From positions 116,214 through 180,213 of the forward strand of contig JAVSMW010000006.1 in assembly GCA_032027005.1 (NCBI GenBank): a stretch of 64,000 nt of DNA. The letters run 5' to 3'. Of this stretch, positions 31,434-41,514 are shown in pieces (positions within the stretch are counted from its first letter, which is position 1; the number at the start of each line of letters is the position of its first letter). The position numbers and the translations under genes were made by a program. Under the pieces are notes generated by a model that saw nothing but the letters and a program-made list of their open reading frames with translations, was not told the DNA's origin and ran no database searches. This stretch comes from JAVSMW01 sp032027005. GTDB taxonomy: Bacteria > Bacillota > Thermincolia > Thermincolales > UBA2595.

Positions 31434-32945
31434 ATGCCAAAAATAGATCCCATAGTTGTTTCGGTTATTGATAACCGTTTTAGCTCAATTTGTAATGAGA
31501 TCGGGCAAACAATGCTAAGGACATCCCGGTCGCCCATCTTCAGTGAGGCGAGAGACTTTGTCTCTGCTATTTTCGATCACCAGGGGCAGTTAGTTGCCCA
31601 AAAGGACTATATTCCAGTTTTAAGCGGCGCGGCACCTTACGCCCTGAAAGCTATTGCCAGCCACTTTGCAGGAAAGATTTACCCCGGAGATGTGTTCGTG
31701 CTCAATGACCCTTACCGTGGGAACAACCACCCGCCGGACATTACGGTGGCCAAACCAGTCTTTTATGAAGAGAAATTGGTCTTCTGGACGATGGCTAAGG
31801 GGCATCATGCCGATGTTGGCGGGGGGGGGGGGAGTGGTAGGATATAACCCTCAGGCTACAGATGCCTGGACCGATGCAGCCCGGATACCACCGGTCAAGC
31901 TGTATGAACGCGGTGTTAAGCAACAGGATATCTGGGATATTATCCTGCTCAATGTACATATCCCATTTTTGGTAGAGGGCGATCTTTCTTGTCAGATTGG
32001 AGCATGTACGGTCGGTGAACGCAGTTTGGTTGCTCTAGTCGAAAAATATAGTTTTGAAGTGATTGAAGAGGCCATTGAAGAGATTTTCCAGGCCTATGAA
32101 AACAAAATGAGGGCTGAAATCAGGAAAATACCTAACGGGGTTTATTACGCGGAAAGAAAAATTGACAATGACGGAATTGATATGGATCAAATGATTACGG
32201 TGCGGCTAGCTTTAACTGTTGAGGGCGAAAGTGTCATCTATGACTTTTCCGCCAGTGATGCCCAGGTCAAAGGTTTTATCAACAGCCCGTATCCCAATAC
32301 AGTTTCAGCATCTTCGATTTCTTTGTTTACGACTATTGAAAATGAAGTAAAGATTAATGAAGGCTCCCTGCGCACTATTACGATAATTGCCCCGGAGGGG
32401 TCGCTGCTTAACCCCATGGAACCGGCGCCGACTACAGCTTGTACCGTTCTGACTTGTGAGACTATTGCGGAAGCAGGTTGGAGTGCTCTGGCCCAAGCCG
32501 TTCCCAAGATGAGTCAGGCTGCCTGGAACCGTTGGGCAGCTCCGGCCAGCGGCGGATTCAATCCCCGCACCGGGAAATTTTTTGGGGATATCCATTTCAT
32601 GTCTAAAGGCGGGGGTGGGGCTACCTATGGTTATGATGGCTGGGACCATATGGGCACTGCTTGTGCTTTAGGTGGTTTAAGGGCGCCGGATCCAGAATTG
32701 CACGAATAATTAACCCTTATTTGCTCCTAAATTATGAAATGCTGCCCAATTTCGCCGGTCCGGGTCAATGGCGGGGAGGCAACGGGATGCATTACAAATG
32801 GATGATTTTGGCTGATAATATCCGTATTGCCATGTACGGCAGCGGCCTCCGGGATGAAACGGCGCCATTTGGCTTAGAAGGAGGTAAGGGGGCACCCAAA
32901 AGCCAAAAGTTTCCTGGACAGAGGTCATTAAGGAGAAAAACATAA
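31434..32945 (+). pseudogene. Hydantoinase B/acetophenone carboxylase-type subunit, frameshifted and truncated
   Basis: The product would be a HyuB-family subunit (ATP-dependent hydantoinase/acetone or acetophenone carboxylase type). The start has a strong ribosome site (AAAAGGAGG). The frame DPYRGNNHPPDI...GHHADVGG breaks in a run of 12 G (31820-31831), resumes in the next frame (YNPQATDAWTDAARIPPVKL through GGLRAPDPELHE), breaks again by one base at about 32707, and resumes as INPYLLLNYEMLPNFAGPGQ. After GLEGGKGAPKSQK it is cut and joined to part of an MFS transporter gene. The frameshifts could be sequencing errors at homopolymers, but the 3' truncation is real in this sequence. No HyuA partner is present. 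Confidence 0.8.
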
Positions 32946-33532
32946 TTATATGTATTTTAATTTCAATATTTTATATGGTCTGGTCTTGGAGCTGGATGTC
33001 TTTTGGCACAGTTTATTTAACCGATATCAAAGGCTTTACTCCCAAAATGGCAGGGTTAATCCAATCAGCCTTTGGGATCGGCGGAGGCCTTGGAATGATT
33101 CTTATGCCGGCTGTTTCCGACCGTATAGGACGTAAAAGTACTCTTATTGTCGGTAATATTATTGGTATTTTAGCAACAATTGGAGTATTAAACATCTCAG
33201 GTCAAAATCCGGTTCTGCTATACTTCCTGCTTAGTCTGGCCGCTTTCACTGCTATGGGTTCAGCTCCGATCTTTCTTGCTGCCATCGCCACGGAAAGTGT
33301 GCCACTTGAGCGGGCGGCAGTGGCTGTGGGTTTAACTGCGGGCATCGGTGAATTGTCCGGTGCTGCCATGGCACCTATGTTTCTTGGGAAAATTGCAGAC
33401 TTATATAGTCTAAGTACATCTATGACGGTAGGTGCTCTTTGTTTGCTGCCTGTAATCGCATTTGCCTTAGCACTGCGTGAAACTGCTCCAAGAATCGTAA
33501 ACGTGGCTAATGCACCAACGTTCGCTGAGTAG
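32888..33532 (+). pseudogene. C-terminal half of an MFS transporter
   Basis: The frame is open from just after a TAA at 32885-32887. About 214 residues begin KVSWTEVIKEKNIIICILIS and include SDRIGRKST (the loop motif of the major facilitator superfamily) and about six membrane helices. The N-terminal half is absent: the sequence starts at the junction with the truncated hydantoinase-type gene. A deletion probably joined the two genes. No ribosome site of its own is evident. Confidence 0.75.
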
Positions 33533-33567
33533 GTTAAAATAAATTGTATGAAATAATCATTTCTATG

Positions 33568-33606
33568 AAGAAGGGGTTGGGATATATTTCACCAGCCCCT
33601 TCTTTT
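33568..33606. terminator. Bidirectional terminator
   Basis: AAGAAGGGGTTGG (33568-33580) and CCAGCCCCTTCTT (33592-33604) pair over 13 bp with one G-U pair and T-runs outside. It lies between convergent genes. Confidence 0.8.
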
Positions 33607-33607
33607 A

Positions 33608-34396
33608 CTATTCTATTATATATCTCTGGATTTTTTCCGGAGCGGGCACATTCACTGTAGAGCTGTTGTAGTCCCAAAATTTATATTTGACCTCCTGATA
33701 CAGTGAGCCGGCTTCGGGTACAGGCATGTTCATCGCTGTCTGGAACTGGTAAATGAAATTGTCACTTTGCCCGGCCCAGATGGTAAATGTCATTTTCATC
33801 CGGGACATGAACTGTTCGGTGCCCCTTGATTCGTCGGCGGCCATACTAAGACCCATTGCCTGGGCCACCTTAACTGCATCATCATAATCCAAAGGTATTT
33901 GATATACATTGCATTTTTTACTTAGGATTGCTTCATCAGGCAGCTGTACAGCCATTCCTGTCAGAAACTGAAGTTTGTCAAAATCCTTAAAAGGTTCAAC
34001 CGGCAATTCGGCAGCTGCCGCCTTCCGCCATTTATCGCTTTGGGAAATGTAAACATCCTGGCCCCACCGGTAATAACGGTAAGGCTGCCCAAAGATACGG
34101 GCATCCAGGATAAGTCCTTTTTCTTTGTCAAAACTTCCATTGGTATACATGGATATGCTTCTTTTCTGGATTTTTGTGACCTGCCAACCTGAAAAATAAA
34201 ATTTGTTGCCATCTCTGGCTGTGGTTTCAAAAGCCTTAGCCAGTTTTTCCGAGGCGTCGGGTGCTGGCCTGACTTCAGGTTGCGGTGCCTTCACAAATTC
34301 TTTTGGCCCGGATTTTATGGTACAACCAGAAACGAGAAGAGCAGCAATGATTATAAAAAGCTTCAGCAGGAAATATTTCTTAGAATACTTAAGCAT
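33608..34396 (-). CDS. Lipoprotein of unknown function
   Basis: The product has 262 residues from ATG 34396 (GGTGAG upstream). The N-terminus is a lipoprotein signal: basic start, hydrophobic FIIAALLVSGC with the lipobox Cys. The rest is a soluble domain with alternating beta-strand pattern (FYFSGWQVTKIQKRSISMYT, RIFGQPYRYYRWGQDVYISQ). It resembles in general style the LolA/outer-membrane lipoprotein-sorting-like sensors of Firmicutes, but no motif proves this. It would be anchored on the outer face of the membrane. Confidence 0.65.
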   Translation of the reverse strand: MLKYSKKYFLLKLFIIIAALLVSGCTIKSGPKEFVKAPQPEVRPAPDASEKLAKAFETTARDGNKFYFSGWQVTKIQKRSISMYTNGSFDKEKGLILDARIFGQPYRYYRWGQDVYISQSDKWRKAAAAELPVEPFKDFDKLQFLTGMAVQLPDEAILSKKCNVYQIPLDYDDAVKVAQAMGLSMAADESRGTEQFMSRMKMTFTIWAGQSDNFIYQFQTAMNMPVPEAGSLYQEVKYKFWDYNSSTVNVPAPEKIQRYIIE

Positions 34397-34424
34397 TCTG
34401 CTCACCGTTACGAAAAACTTATAA

Positions 34425-34600
34425 AACTTATAAATTCTTCTTCCTAGTTCATCGCGTCCAGTTTTGCTAAAAGCTACTCCTGTTTGGTGTAACGCTCCAA
34501 AGGCTTAAACTCCCCGGCAACGTCCGGGTACATATTAGCCATAGCTTTTGGGTGCTAACTGACTAATTTTCCATACTCCCTTAAATTGATACTTGCATTA
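34425..34600 (-). ncRNA. Probable TnpB guide RNA (omega RNA) region
   Basis: In IS605/IS607 elements the guide RNA covers the 3' end of tnpB and the element's right end. Here the region after the tnpB stop contains a GC hairpin (CCCGGACGTTGCCGGG on the minus strand) and a terminal GGAAGAAGAATTTATAAG-like end. Boundaries are approximate and no expression data are available. Confidence 0.4.
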
Positions 34601-35685
34601 TAATCCCTGTCTATATGCAGTCCACAATCACAACTATAAAATCTGTCGGACAATTTTAAGTCTTTTTTTATCTGCCCACATTGGCTGCACTTTTTACTTG
34701 ACGGGAAAAACCTATCCGCAATAATCAATTTAACACCATACCAACGGCACTTATATTCTAACTGTCGTCTATATTCATATAATTTCTGATCTTGCACTGT
34801 TCTTGCTAAATATTTGTTCTTCATCATGCCAGATATATTCAAATCCTCAATCACAATGTATTTCGGCTTGGATTTCACCAGTCTACTTGTTGATTGATGA
34901 ATGTGGTTGGTACGGATATCTTTAAGCCTTTGGTGAATTTTTAGGATTGATTTTTTAAGTTTTAATAAATTGCTAGTCTTTTCGTAACGGCTTTCACCTC
35001 TTTTCTTTTTAATCTTTTCATATTGCCGACTAGCCTGACGTTGTAGTCGTTTCAGTTTTTTAGTTAAACGCCTGACTTCCTTTGATTTATTGATATTTTT
35101 AACAATTTCTCCCGTACTTACGATAGCTAGGTTTTTAATCCCCAGGTCAATACCTACGGGTTCAGATATGGGTATGTCTAAAACAGGTTGTTCGACTTCA
35201 ATGCTAACAGTTAAATACCAATTAAGGCCATCATGTTTTACTCTTGGATTGTTATATTCTCCTTCCGGTAATGGTTCAGCGGTTTTGACCCATCCTATTT
35301 TTTCTAAGTTAATCCTGCGATCCGCATATTTCAATTTGTCGTATCTTTGATAAAAACTAGGTTGACTATGTTTGCGACTTTTGAATTCAGGAAATTTTGC
35401 TTGTCCCTTAAAAAATCTTTGGTATGCTAAACAAGCATCTTTTACTGCCTGTTTAGGTATTTGCGCCGACACATTATTAAGCCATTGATATTCTTCTGTC
35501 TTTTTTAACCGGGTTAATTCTTTTCGTAATTCGCCGTCTTGAATAAATTTGCCCCCAGCTTCATAGTTTTTCTTTTGCCTGTCCAATGTCCAGTTGTAGG
35601 CCCACCGGGACGTGCCTGCGGATTGCCATAGTAACTGCTCTTGCATTTTGGTTGGGTGAAGTTTAACTTTGTACGATTTAATCAT
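34555..35685 (-). CDS. tnpB: TnpB RNA-guided nuclease (IS607 type)
   Basis: A 376-residue RuvC-type TnpB. Catalytic residues are in GIDLGIKNLAIV (Asp), IVIEDLNISGM (Glu) and DRDYNASINL (Asp). The zinc finger is CSQCGQ...CDCG. The N-terminal helix-turn-helix start MIKSYKVKLHPTKMQEQLLW is typical. TnpB cuts the empty donor site using a guide RNA from the element end, promoting retention. Confidence 0.92.
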   Translation of the reverse strand: MIKSYKVKLHPTKMQEQLLWQSAGTSRWAYNWTLDRQKKNYEAGGKFIQDGELRKELTRLKKTEEYQWLNNVSAQIPKQAVKDACLAYQRFFKGQAKFPEFKSRKHSQPSFYQRYDKLKYADRRINLEKIGWVKTAEPLPEGEYNNPRVKHDGLNWYLTVSIEVEQPVLDIPISEPVGIDLGIKNLAIVSTGEIVKNINKSKEVRRLTKKLKRLQRQASRQYEKIKKKRGESRYEKTSNLLKLKKSILKIHQRLKDIRTNHIHQSTSRLVKSKPKYIVIEDLNISGMMKNKYLARTVQDQKLYEYRRQLEYKCRWYGVKLIIADRFFPSSKKCSQCGQIKKDLKLSDRFYSCDCGLHIDRDYNASINLREYGKLVS

Positions 35686-36280
35686 TTTGCAATATCTCCT
35701 TTACAAACTTCTTTGCCTTATTGGCCCGTTTGCCCTGGAGTTTGCAAGCAAAAACAGTGACTATTTGAATCATATCCTCAACAAGTTCTTGTTCGCCTGT
35801 TTTTTCTGTTTTATCTATTATTTCAATGGTGCAGTTGTTAAGCTGGGCTACATATTCTATTATTTCAAACCCAAATCTAACTAATCTGTCTTTGTATAGA
35901 ACAACAACTTTTTCTATTTCGTTATTTTGAATACGCCGAATTAAAGTCTGTAACCCTTTCTTGTTGTAGTTTATGCCGCTACCAATATCAGATAAAATTT
36001 CAAAAGGTTTCCCTTGTGTTAATAGGTATGCCGTCACATTTTCTATTTGCCGCTCTAAATCGTCCTTTTGTTTGTTGCTAGAAACCCTACAATAACCTAC
36101 AATAATCCTTGGTTTAGATTTAATATTCAAAACTTGGTTCACCTGTTCTTCTGAATAATAACGATAACCGTTAGTAGAAGTGTGGTGTGGTTTTAATATC
36201 TCCTTCCTGTCCCAATTTCTTAATGTTTGTGGGGTTTTGCCTATTAATTTTGCAAAATCCCTAATGGTATAATATTTCAT
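35678..36280 (-). CDS. tnpA: IS607-type serine recombinase transposase
   Basis: The product has 200 residues from ATG 36280. An N-terminal MerR-like helix-turn-helix (YYTIRDFAKLIGKTPQTLRN...GYRYYSEEQV) is followed by a resolvase domain with the catalytic Ser in YCRVSSNKQKDDLERQ and Arg residues in VVLYKDRLVRFGFE. This order, DNA-binding domain first, is specific to IS607 transposases. Confidence 0.92.
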   Translation of the reverse strand: MKYYTIRDFAKLIGKTPQTLRNWDRKEILKPHHTSTNGYRYYSEEQVNQVLNIKSKPRIIVGYCRVSSNKQKDDLERQIENVTAYLLTQGKPFEILSDIGSGINYNKKGLQTLIRRIQNNEIEKVVVLYKDRLVRFGFEIIEYVAQLNNCTIEIIDKTEKTGEQELVEDMIQIVTVFACKLQGKRANKAKKFVKEILQND

Positions 36281-36343
36281 GGTCAAACACCTCATTAACA
36301 TTATACCAAATATTGTTAATTTATCAATGTTTTATAATTTTAA

Positions 36344-37942
36344 TCAACTTTTCGATAACTGTTGTCTACCCCCGGCAGATATATCGTCTTTTTTCAGCCA
36401 ACGCCGACCAAAGCCGGACAGGATTATTGCCGCTGTAAGCCCATACATAATTCCGACTACCGGAATTTGATGCTTTTCCAGGACATAAATTCTCTGCCCC
36501 CGATACAGATAGCCCACTAATTCGTTCTGCCCGTCACCATCTATATCGCCCGCCTTTAAATTAATAAGTCCGGAAAAAACGCGCCATGTTTGCCGCAGTT
36601 CCCCATTGTCATAAACATAGCCTGTCATATATCGGGTCGGGGTGTTCCGGACATTGCTTTTGGACAGGGCAATCAATTGAGGTGTCTTGTCACTGCCCAA
36701 AGCTGCAAAATCATCAAACCGCAGTTTGTTAAATCTGTCCGTGGCATTGATTGGTTCTGGGTTAGACCAGAGAACCTGCCACCTGTTATTGGGTGTCAGC
36801 TGTAAAATTTGAGAAGTTTCTGCTGTAAGAATCAATTCATCAATTTGGTCATTGTCCACATCACCTGTCAACACTTCACTGGTACCAATGTCCGGCACCT
36901 GACCTGCGGTAAGTTCGGCGATAGCTTTTTGATTTGCGGGCTGCCGAACTGTTAATTTCTCTTCAATGGTGATTTCTTCCCGGGCGGCGTCTGGGACAAG
37001 CTGTCCGCCTGCCAATCCGGTTGTGCCCACAGGCTGTCCTAAAAGGGCCTTGTTTTGCAGAACTGCAGCAAGGCTTTTCTCATTCAGGGAGAGAACTTCA
37101 AAGGGGAATTTGCCAAAATTCATGGAATGCTCAATTAACTGGACTTTATCCAAAAACGGGTCCATTTTTTCCTCAATCTTTGGAGTAGTACTCACTTCCA
37201 CTCTTGTTTCATAAAAGGGGTATCCGAGATATTCCAGGGGCAGGGCAGCCATTAGCTTTCCCAGGTCGTATTGGCCGGGAGTCAGTTTTTTAAAGGTTTG
37301 CCTGTCCCATTTATATACTGCAAAATTGTTGGTTTCCGGGTTTAAGATCTGAAATTCCTTACCATTAAGGGCAATATCCTGCCTCTCCCGTGATGCCAGT
37401 TCAAGGTTTTCCTGGGTAACAATTTCCTGGACTCCATCATTATCAACGTCAATTAGCTTAACCGGGAAATAATCCACAGTGGCATACCGGGGGTATAACT
37501 GCGGGCTTTCCCATTTGACCAGGAATTCCGTCCAAAAAGGCGCCTGGGAAATGTTTACTGTAGAATTTAGTATAAGGGCCGCTATGAACACGACCAGGTA
37601 ACGGCGAAATGACATACCGCCCAACAGCTTCCCCACGATTAATAATACAATAAATATAATAATATCGGATAAAACAAGTTTCCAGAATGGATAACTGCTG
37701 ATATTGTAAAAAGCCTTCATTAATAACAGAAAGGTAATGCCTAGAACTGTTATTGGCAACCGCCTATCCTTAGGCAAAGAAAGAATTAGCAGCCCTGTCA
37801 TAGCCAATGTAAGAATAACACCGAGGCTCGACCAATCCAAAATAGCCGGAATTACACAAACCTGATAAAAAACAAACAGGTAAAGTGCAAACAAAGCAGT
37901 GGCCATTATACTCCAGAGGCCCCTCAGAATTTTACTTGACAT
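36344..37942 (-). CDS. Membrane protein with FG-GAP/VCBS-type calcium repeats
   Basis: The product has 532 residues from ATG 37942 (GGGGGTG upstream). The first ~135 residues hold four or five membrane helices. The long outer part contains Asp-rich loops of the FG-GAP/VCBS type: DVDNDGVQE, DVDNDQIDE and DIDGDGQNE, each likely to bind calcium in a beta-propeller. One more membrane helix lies near the C-terminus. It overlaps the end of the preceding Wzy-like gene by 11 bases, so the two are co-expressed. A role in assembling or displaying surface polysaccharide is inferred from that partner only. Confidence 0.7.
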   Translation of the reverse strand: MSSKILRGLWSIMATALFALYLFVFYQVCVIPAILDWSSLGVILTLAMTGLLILSLPKDRRLPITVLGITFLLLMKAFYNISSYPFWKLVLSDIIIFIVLLIVGKLLGGMSFRRYLVVFIAALILNSTVNISQAPFWTEFLVKWESPQLYPRYATVDYFPVKLIDVDNDGVQEIVTQENLELASRERQDIALNGKEFQILNPETNNFAVYKWDRQTFKKLTPGQYDLGKLMAALPLEYLGYPFYETRVEVSTTPKIEEKMDPFLDKVQLIEHSMNFGKFPFEVLSLNEKSLAAVLQNKALLGQPVGTTGLAGGQLVPDAAREEITIEEKLTVRQPANQKAIAELTAGQVPDIGTSEVLTGDVDNDQIDELILTAETSQILQLTPNNRWQVLWSNPEPINATDRFNKLRFDDFAALGSDKTPQLIALSKSNVRNTPTRYMTGYVYDNGELRQTWRVFSGLINLKAGDIDGDGQNELVGYLYRGQRIYVLEKHQIPVVGIMYGLTAAIILSGFGRRWLKKDDISAGGRQQLSKS

Positions 37943-39188
37943 CTGTTTCACCCCCATAACGGGATGCGTTAAAGGGCAGGGCCATCAAAAGACCGGCCAT
38001 CAGCCAAAAATAGATATTTAAGTAGGGTATTTCAAAGATGTTTTCCACCGCATTGTGGAGCGCAATGGCCAACAGTCCGCCCAGTATACCTGCAGCCATC
38101 AAGCGCAGGCGGGGAGAAGTCAGGGCCTGCATCGAGCTGTACCCCTGCTTGAGAGTCCTAAAAATCAGCCAGATAAACATGGTAAAACCCAGCAAACCCA
38201 TTTCGGCCATTGTTTTCATGTAATAATTATCGACATATATGTTGCTCAGATTTCTTCTGGCCGCCACTGCTCCGCCAAAATGACCCAGGCCTGAGCCGAA
38301 CAGCGGGCTGTTTCGCATTTGATCATAAGCGGCGAACCAACGGCCAATTCTACCGTCGGCGGAACTTTTAGCCATATATTCGGGAGTAAATAAGTAAGCA
38401 ATCCTATCACTGACAGGAGGCACGAAAAATACGGCTATTATAGCTGCAATCACGCCGGCAATCAAGATGCGCCGGTCATAGAGGATGCCGATAATGGCAA
38501 CAGCACCGGCAAAAGCCAGCCAGGCCCCCCTTGAATATGTAAAGATCAGACAGAGGGTCATCAACCCCGCTGCTCCCAGCCATAACCACTTTCTTAGGAA
38601 TATTTTTTCTTCCAGAAACAGCCCGATGGCCAGGGAAGCCATCATCGCCATCTGACTGCCCAGGGCATTGGGGCTGGTAGTAATTGACCAGACTCTGGTT
38701 CTTACGGTTTCAGCCGAATCTACCCAATGACCGGGCATAGGAACCCGAAAAACCCACTGGTAAATGCCATACAAAGCCATTAATGTTGTGATGGCAACAG
38801 CCAGGGAGATCAGTGCTTTAGTATTTTCCGGCCGGTCATTCAGATAAAAGGCGACAAAGAACACAAACATATACTGAAAAACAGCCCTAAAGCCCTCGAA
38901 ACTCGCAGACAGTGTGGTCATATCCAAAATTAGATAGGCTATGCCCATCAATACCAAAGTAAGGATGGTTTTTGACATCACAGTGCTGCGGGCGGGATTG
39001 CCGAACAGTAAGCGCAGTCCTACAAGAAACAGACCAAACAACAGCAAAAGATTATGCCATAATGCGGCTATAATCGGAAAAACAATTACAGATCTGAATA
39101 TGTAGTCAATCACAGGGAATGTCAAAAAAAGCGCCAGAATCAGAAAAGATAGTTTTTCCAAAAAAGATGAATCTTTCGACCAAAACAT
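37932..39188 (-). CDS. O-antigen ligase/polymerase-type membrane protein (Wzy_C family)
   Basis: The product has 418 residues with about ten to twelve predicted membrane helices. A large outer loop (roughly 270-320) is followed by GSGLGHFGGAVAARRNLSN and DNYYMKTMAEMGLLGFTMFI, the usual Wzy_C/WaaL signature region where polymerases and ligases carry a His and Arg. It would polymerise or ligate glycan chains on the outer face of the membrane. Start is an ATG with AGGAAGG upstream. Confidence 0.8.
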   Translation of the reverse strand: MFWSKDSSFLEKLSFLILALFLTFPVIDYIFRSVIVFPIIAALWHNLLLLFGLFLVGLRLLFGNPARSTVMSKTILTLVLMGIAYLILDMTTLSASFEGFRAVFQYMFVFFVAFYLNDRPENTKALISLAVAITTLMALYGIYQWVFRVPMPGHWVDSAETVRTRVWSITTSPNALGSQMAMMASLAIGLFLEEKIFLRKWLWLGAAGLMTLCLIFTYSRGAWLAFAGAVAIIGILYDRRILIAGVIAAIIAVFFVPPVSDRIAYLFTPEYMAKSSADGRIGRWFAAYDQMRNSPLFGSGLGHFGGAVAARRNLSNIYVDNYYMKTMAEMGLLGFTMFIWLIFRTLKQGYSSMQALTSPRLRLMAAGILGGLLAIALHNAVENIFEIPYLNIYFWLMAGLLMALPFNASRYGGETDVK

Positions 39189-39489
39189 AACCTTCCTCCA
39201 TTATTGTGACATCTCCATAAAATATTATATCACAACAGGACAGGCACTACAATGTACGGCAGGAGAGAGTTGGCAGTTTCCAATAGGAGGAGTCGAAATA
39301 TCTGTCTGAAAGGTGCGGGATATGATATTCAACTGTTTTAAAGGAAAAAGAATTTAATTTTGACAAGCAAATTTATTCTTGGTAAGATAATTTTATAATA
39401 TTCAAAATATGGTATTGCAAATATGGTATAATTTTATCGACATATTTGTTTTAATCCACCTTTAATCAATTACTGTTGGAGGTTGCCAA
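39189..39489. other. Gene-free gap
   Basis: Very AT-rich toward its end, with ATTCAAAATATGGTATTGCAAATATGGTATAAT-like imperfect direct repeats (AATATGGTAT twice at 39405-39431) that could contain the promoter of the next gene. Otherwise nothing is visible. Confidence 0.4.
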
Positions 39490-40854
39490 ATGGATATCAA
39501 TGGTAGTATTATTAGAAATATTATCTTCCCATTAATGGAAAAACGTAAAGGTAATCAGATACGCCGAAACCTACTATATTTACAAGAGAAACAGAATTTA
39601 CCAAAAGAAGAATTGGCTGTATTTCAAAAAATGAAACTTAAAGTACTTCTCAATCATTGCATTAATTCTGTTCCAGCTTACTCAACATATAAGTATTTAA
39701 TTGATGAAATTAACCAAGACCCCACAACCGCTCTCGGTAAATTTCCCATTTTAACAAAAAGACACTTCATGGAACATTCCGAAACATTTCTAGACTCCAA
39801 AGTTGATAAAAACAGTTTAATTCCTAACTCTACTGGTGGCTCGACGGGAGAACCCGTTCGTTTTTTTATGGATCGTAACCAAGTTGAATTTTATGAAGCA
39901 GCAAGGTGGCGTGGTCTTTCATGGTGGGGAATTGATATTGGTGATAGTTCAACTATGATTTGGGGATCTCCCATTGAACTTGGAAAACAACAAGAAATCA
40001 TTTATAGATTGAAAGAAAGATTTCTAAAAAACAGGATTTTAATTTCAGCGTATGACCTCAATTTTAACTCTGTAAACCAATATGTGGCAATGATGAATAG
40101 ATTCAAACCAATGTACTTGTATGGATACGCTTCTTCTCTTTTTCTATTTGCGGAAATGATGTTAAAAAATAATCTTTCTTTGAAATATAAACCCAAGGCA
40201 GTAGTATCAACAGCGGAGACTCTACATGAATTTCAAAGGGAAATAATCGAAAAAGCATTTCTAACCAGAACGATAAACGAATATGGTGCCAGGGATGGAG
40301 GAATCATTGCCTATCAATGTCAAAATGGCAAAATGCATCTTACTGCAGAAAACGTTTTTGTGGAAGTTGTTGATTTTGACACAAAACAGCCAGTCAATCC
40401 TGGTGAATCGGGCCTTCTATTAGTTACAGATCTGAATAATTTTTCTATGCCACGATTACGATACCAACTCGGGGATGTAGCTGCTCTTTCAACTGATACT
40501 TGTTCATGCGGTTTAAACCTCCCAATTTTAAGTAAAATTGATGGACGAGAAGATGATATTTTTGTGGCAATTAGTGGTAATTATGTGCATGGACACTTTT
40601 TTAACCAAATTACTCGAAAACTGAAGGGGATTAGACAATTTCAAATAATTCAGCATTCCAGAAACAAGATGACTCTTAAAATAATAAAAGGCGAAGATTT
40701 CGACGATAGCCAAGCTGAACAATTTAAAGAAGAAATATATAAAAAAATGGGCAAAATTGAAATAAATATCGAATATGTTGACAAGATTCCTACCTCTGCT
40801 TCGGGGAAGTTTAGATATACTAAACGGGAGTTTCCTTTAGCCGAGGGCATATAA
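39490..40854 (+). CDS. CapK/PaaK-family adenylate-forming enzyme
   Basis: The product has 454 residues with a GGAGGTTGCC ribosome site. The phenylacetate-CoA ligase-like fold is recognised by NSTGGSTGEPVRFFMDR (ATP loop), NEYGARDGG, RYQLGDVAAL, KIDGREDD and a C-terminal SASGKFRYTKRE lysine. Members near polysaccharide genes are often called CapK and their substrates are unknown; true phenylacetate-CoA ligases are close relatives. Context (surface glycan genes) favours CapK. Base composition is clearly more AT-rich than its neighbours, suggesting acquisition by transfer. Confidence 0.8.
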   Translation: MDINGSIIRNIIFPLMEKRKGNQIRRNLLYLQEKQNLPKEELAVFQKMKLKVLLNHCINSVPAYSTYKYLIDEINQDPTTALGKFPILTKRHFMEHSETFLDSKVDKNSLIPNSTGGSTGEPVRFFMDRNQVEFYEAARWRGLSWWGIDIGDSSTMIWGSPIELGKQQEIIYRLKERFLKNRILISAYDLNFNSVNQYVAMMNRFKPMYLYGYASSLFLFAEMMLKNNLSLKYKPKAVVSTAETLHEFQREIIEKAFLTRTINEYGARDGGIIAYQCQNGKMHLTAENVFVEVVDFDTKQPVNPGESGLLLVTDLNNFSMPRLRYQLGDVAALSTDTCSCGLNLPILSKIDGREDDIFVAISGNYVHGHFFNQITRKLKGIRQFQIIQHSRNKMTLKIIKGEDFDDSQAEQFKEEIYKKMGKIEINIEYVDKIPTSASGKFRYTKREFPLAEGI

Positions 40855-40886
40855 AAGCAAGGGTTTTACGATAATTACAGGCGTCA

Positions 40887-40982
40887 TTTGTGGGAGGAGA
40901 AGAACTTTACGGTGCACCCGCCTCCATTGGTGGATATGTTGACATATCAAGCGGAGTGAAGGAAATTAGGGAATCCAAATAA
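40887..40982 (+). pseudogene. Possible C-terminal fragment of an unknown gene
   Basis: A 31-codon frame ends ELYGAPASIGGYVDISSGVK and EIRESK before a stop at 40980. It reads like real protein, but a stop precedes it and there is no start signal. It lies between the CapK-like gene and the intron end. Identity unknown. Confidence 0.25.
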
Positions 40983-41045
40983 AAGTTTAGAGGCGAACTC
41001 AATCGGATAGGAGGCCACCCATTTTTTGAGCGGCCGACCTTCTAC

Positions 41046-41079
41046 ACCACCGTGCGTACCGTTCGGTACACGGCGGTTC
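41046..41079 (-). ncRNA. Group II intron domain V (second intron)
   Basis: The minus strand reads GAACCGCCGTGTACCGAACG, then GTACGCACGGTGGT: a 34-nt hairpin of the domain V type. Confidence 0.8.
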
Positions 41080-41514
41080 CTGGAGTGTACACTTTCCCTT
41101 GCAGATAACATTCCAGAAAACTAAGATATCCGGCACGCTTTATACGGATTGTGGATAGGACTACTGTGAGTATAGGGCTATGGGCTGTACGCCAATAGCC
41201 CTTTCTCGTGTTTGACCACATCCATGCTTATATCCATTCCTTTCGCTTCGCTCTAGGCACAAGACGGAATGAAACCGTTTGACCTTGGGCGGTTTTTTTG
41301 TATTCTTAATATACAGGGATTCCAGTAAACTACAAATCACGCGGAGGTGAGTGGGCCCCTCTTCTTATGGAGTGACCGCATGCATATATGTGTAGATTGC
41401 CTTTCCAAGCATAAATAAGTGTCGCTTCGAGCACGTAGACTTATCGTAAACGTCAAACTGTGCACACCTTGACAGGATGATTAGAAGTCTCGCTCTTATT
41501 TGGTCTGGTTATTG

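Larger units (their letters stand above)
34425..36310 (-). mobile_element. IS607-family element
   Basis: A serine-recombinase tnpA overlaps tnpB by 8 bases and both frames are intact, so the element may be functional. IS607 elements lack inverted repeats and target duplications, so the ends are estimated: the left near 36310 just before tnpA, the right near 34425 before the lipoprotein gene. Confidence 0.75.

Noticed and set aside
31064..31537. Short open frames between the two-component pair and the hydantoinase-type gene
   Set aside because: They lie in group II intron RNA sequence (domain I and domain V) or are antisense to the start of the next gene.
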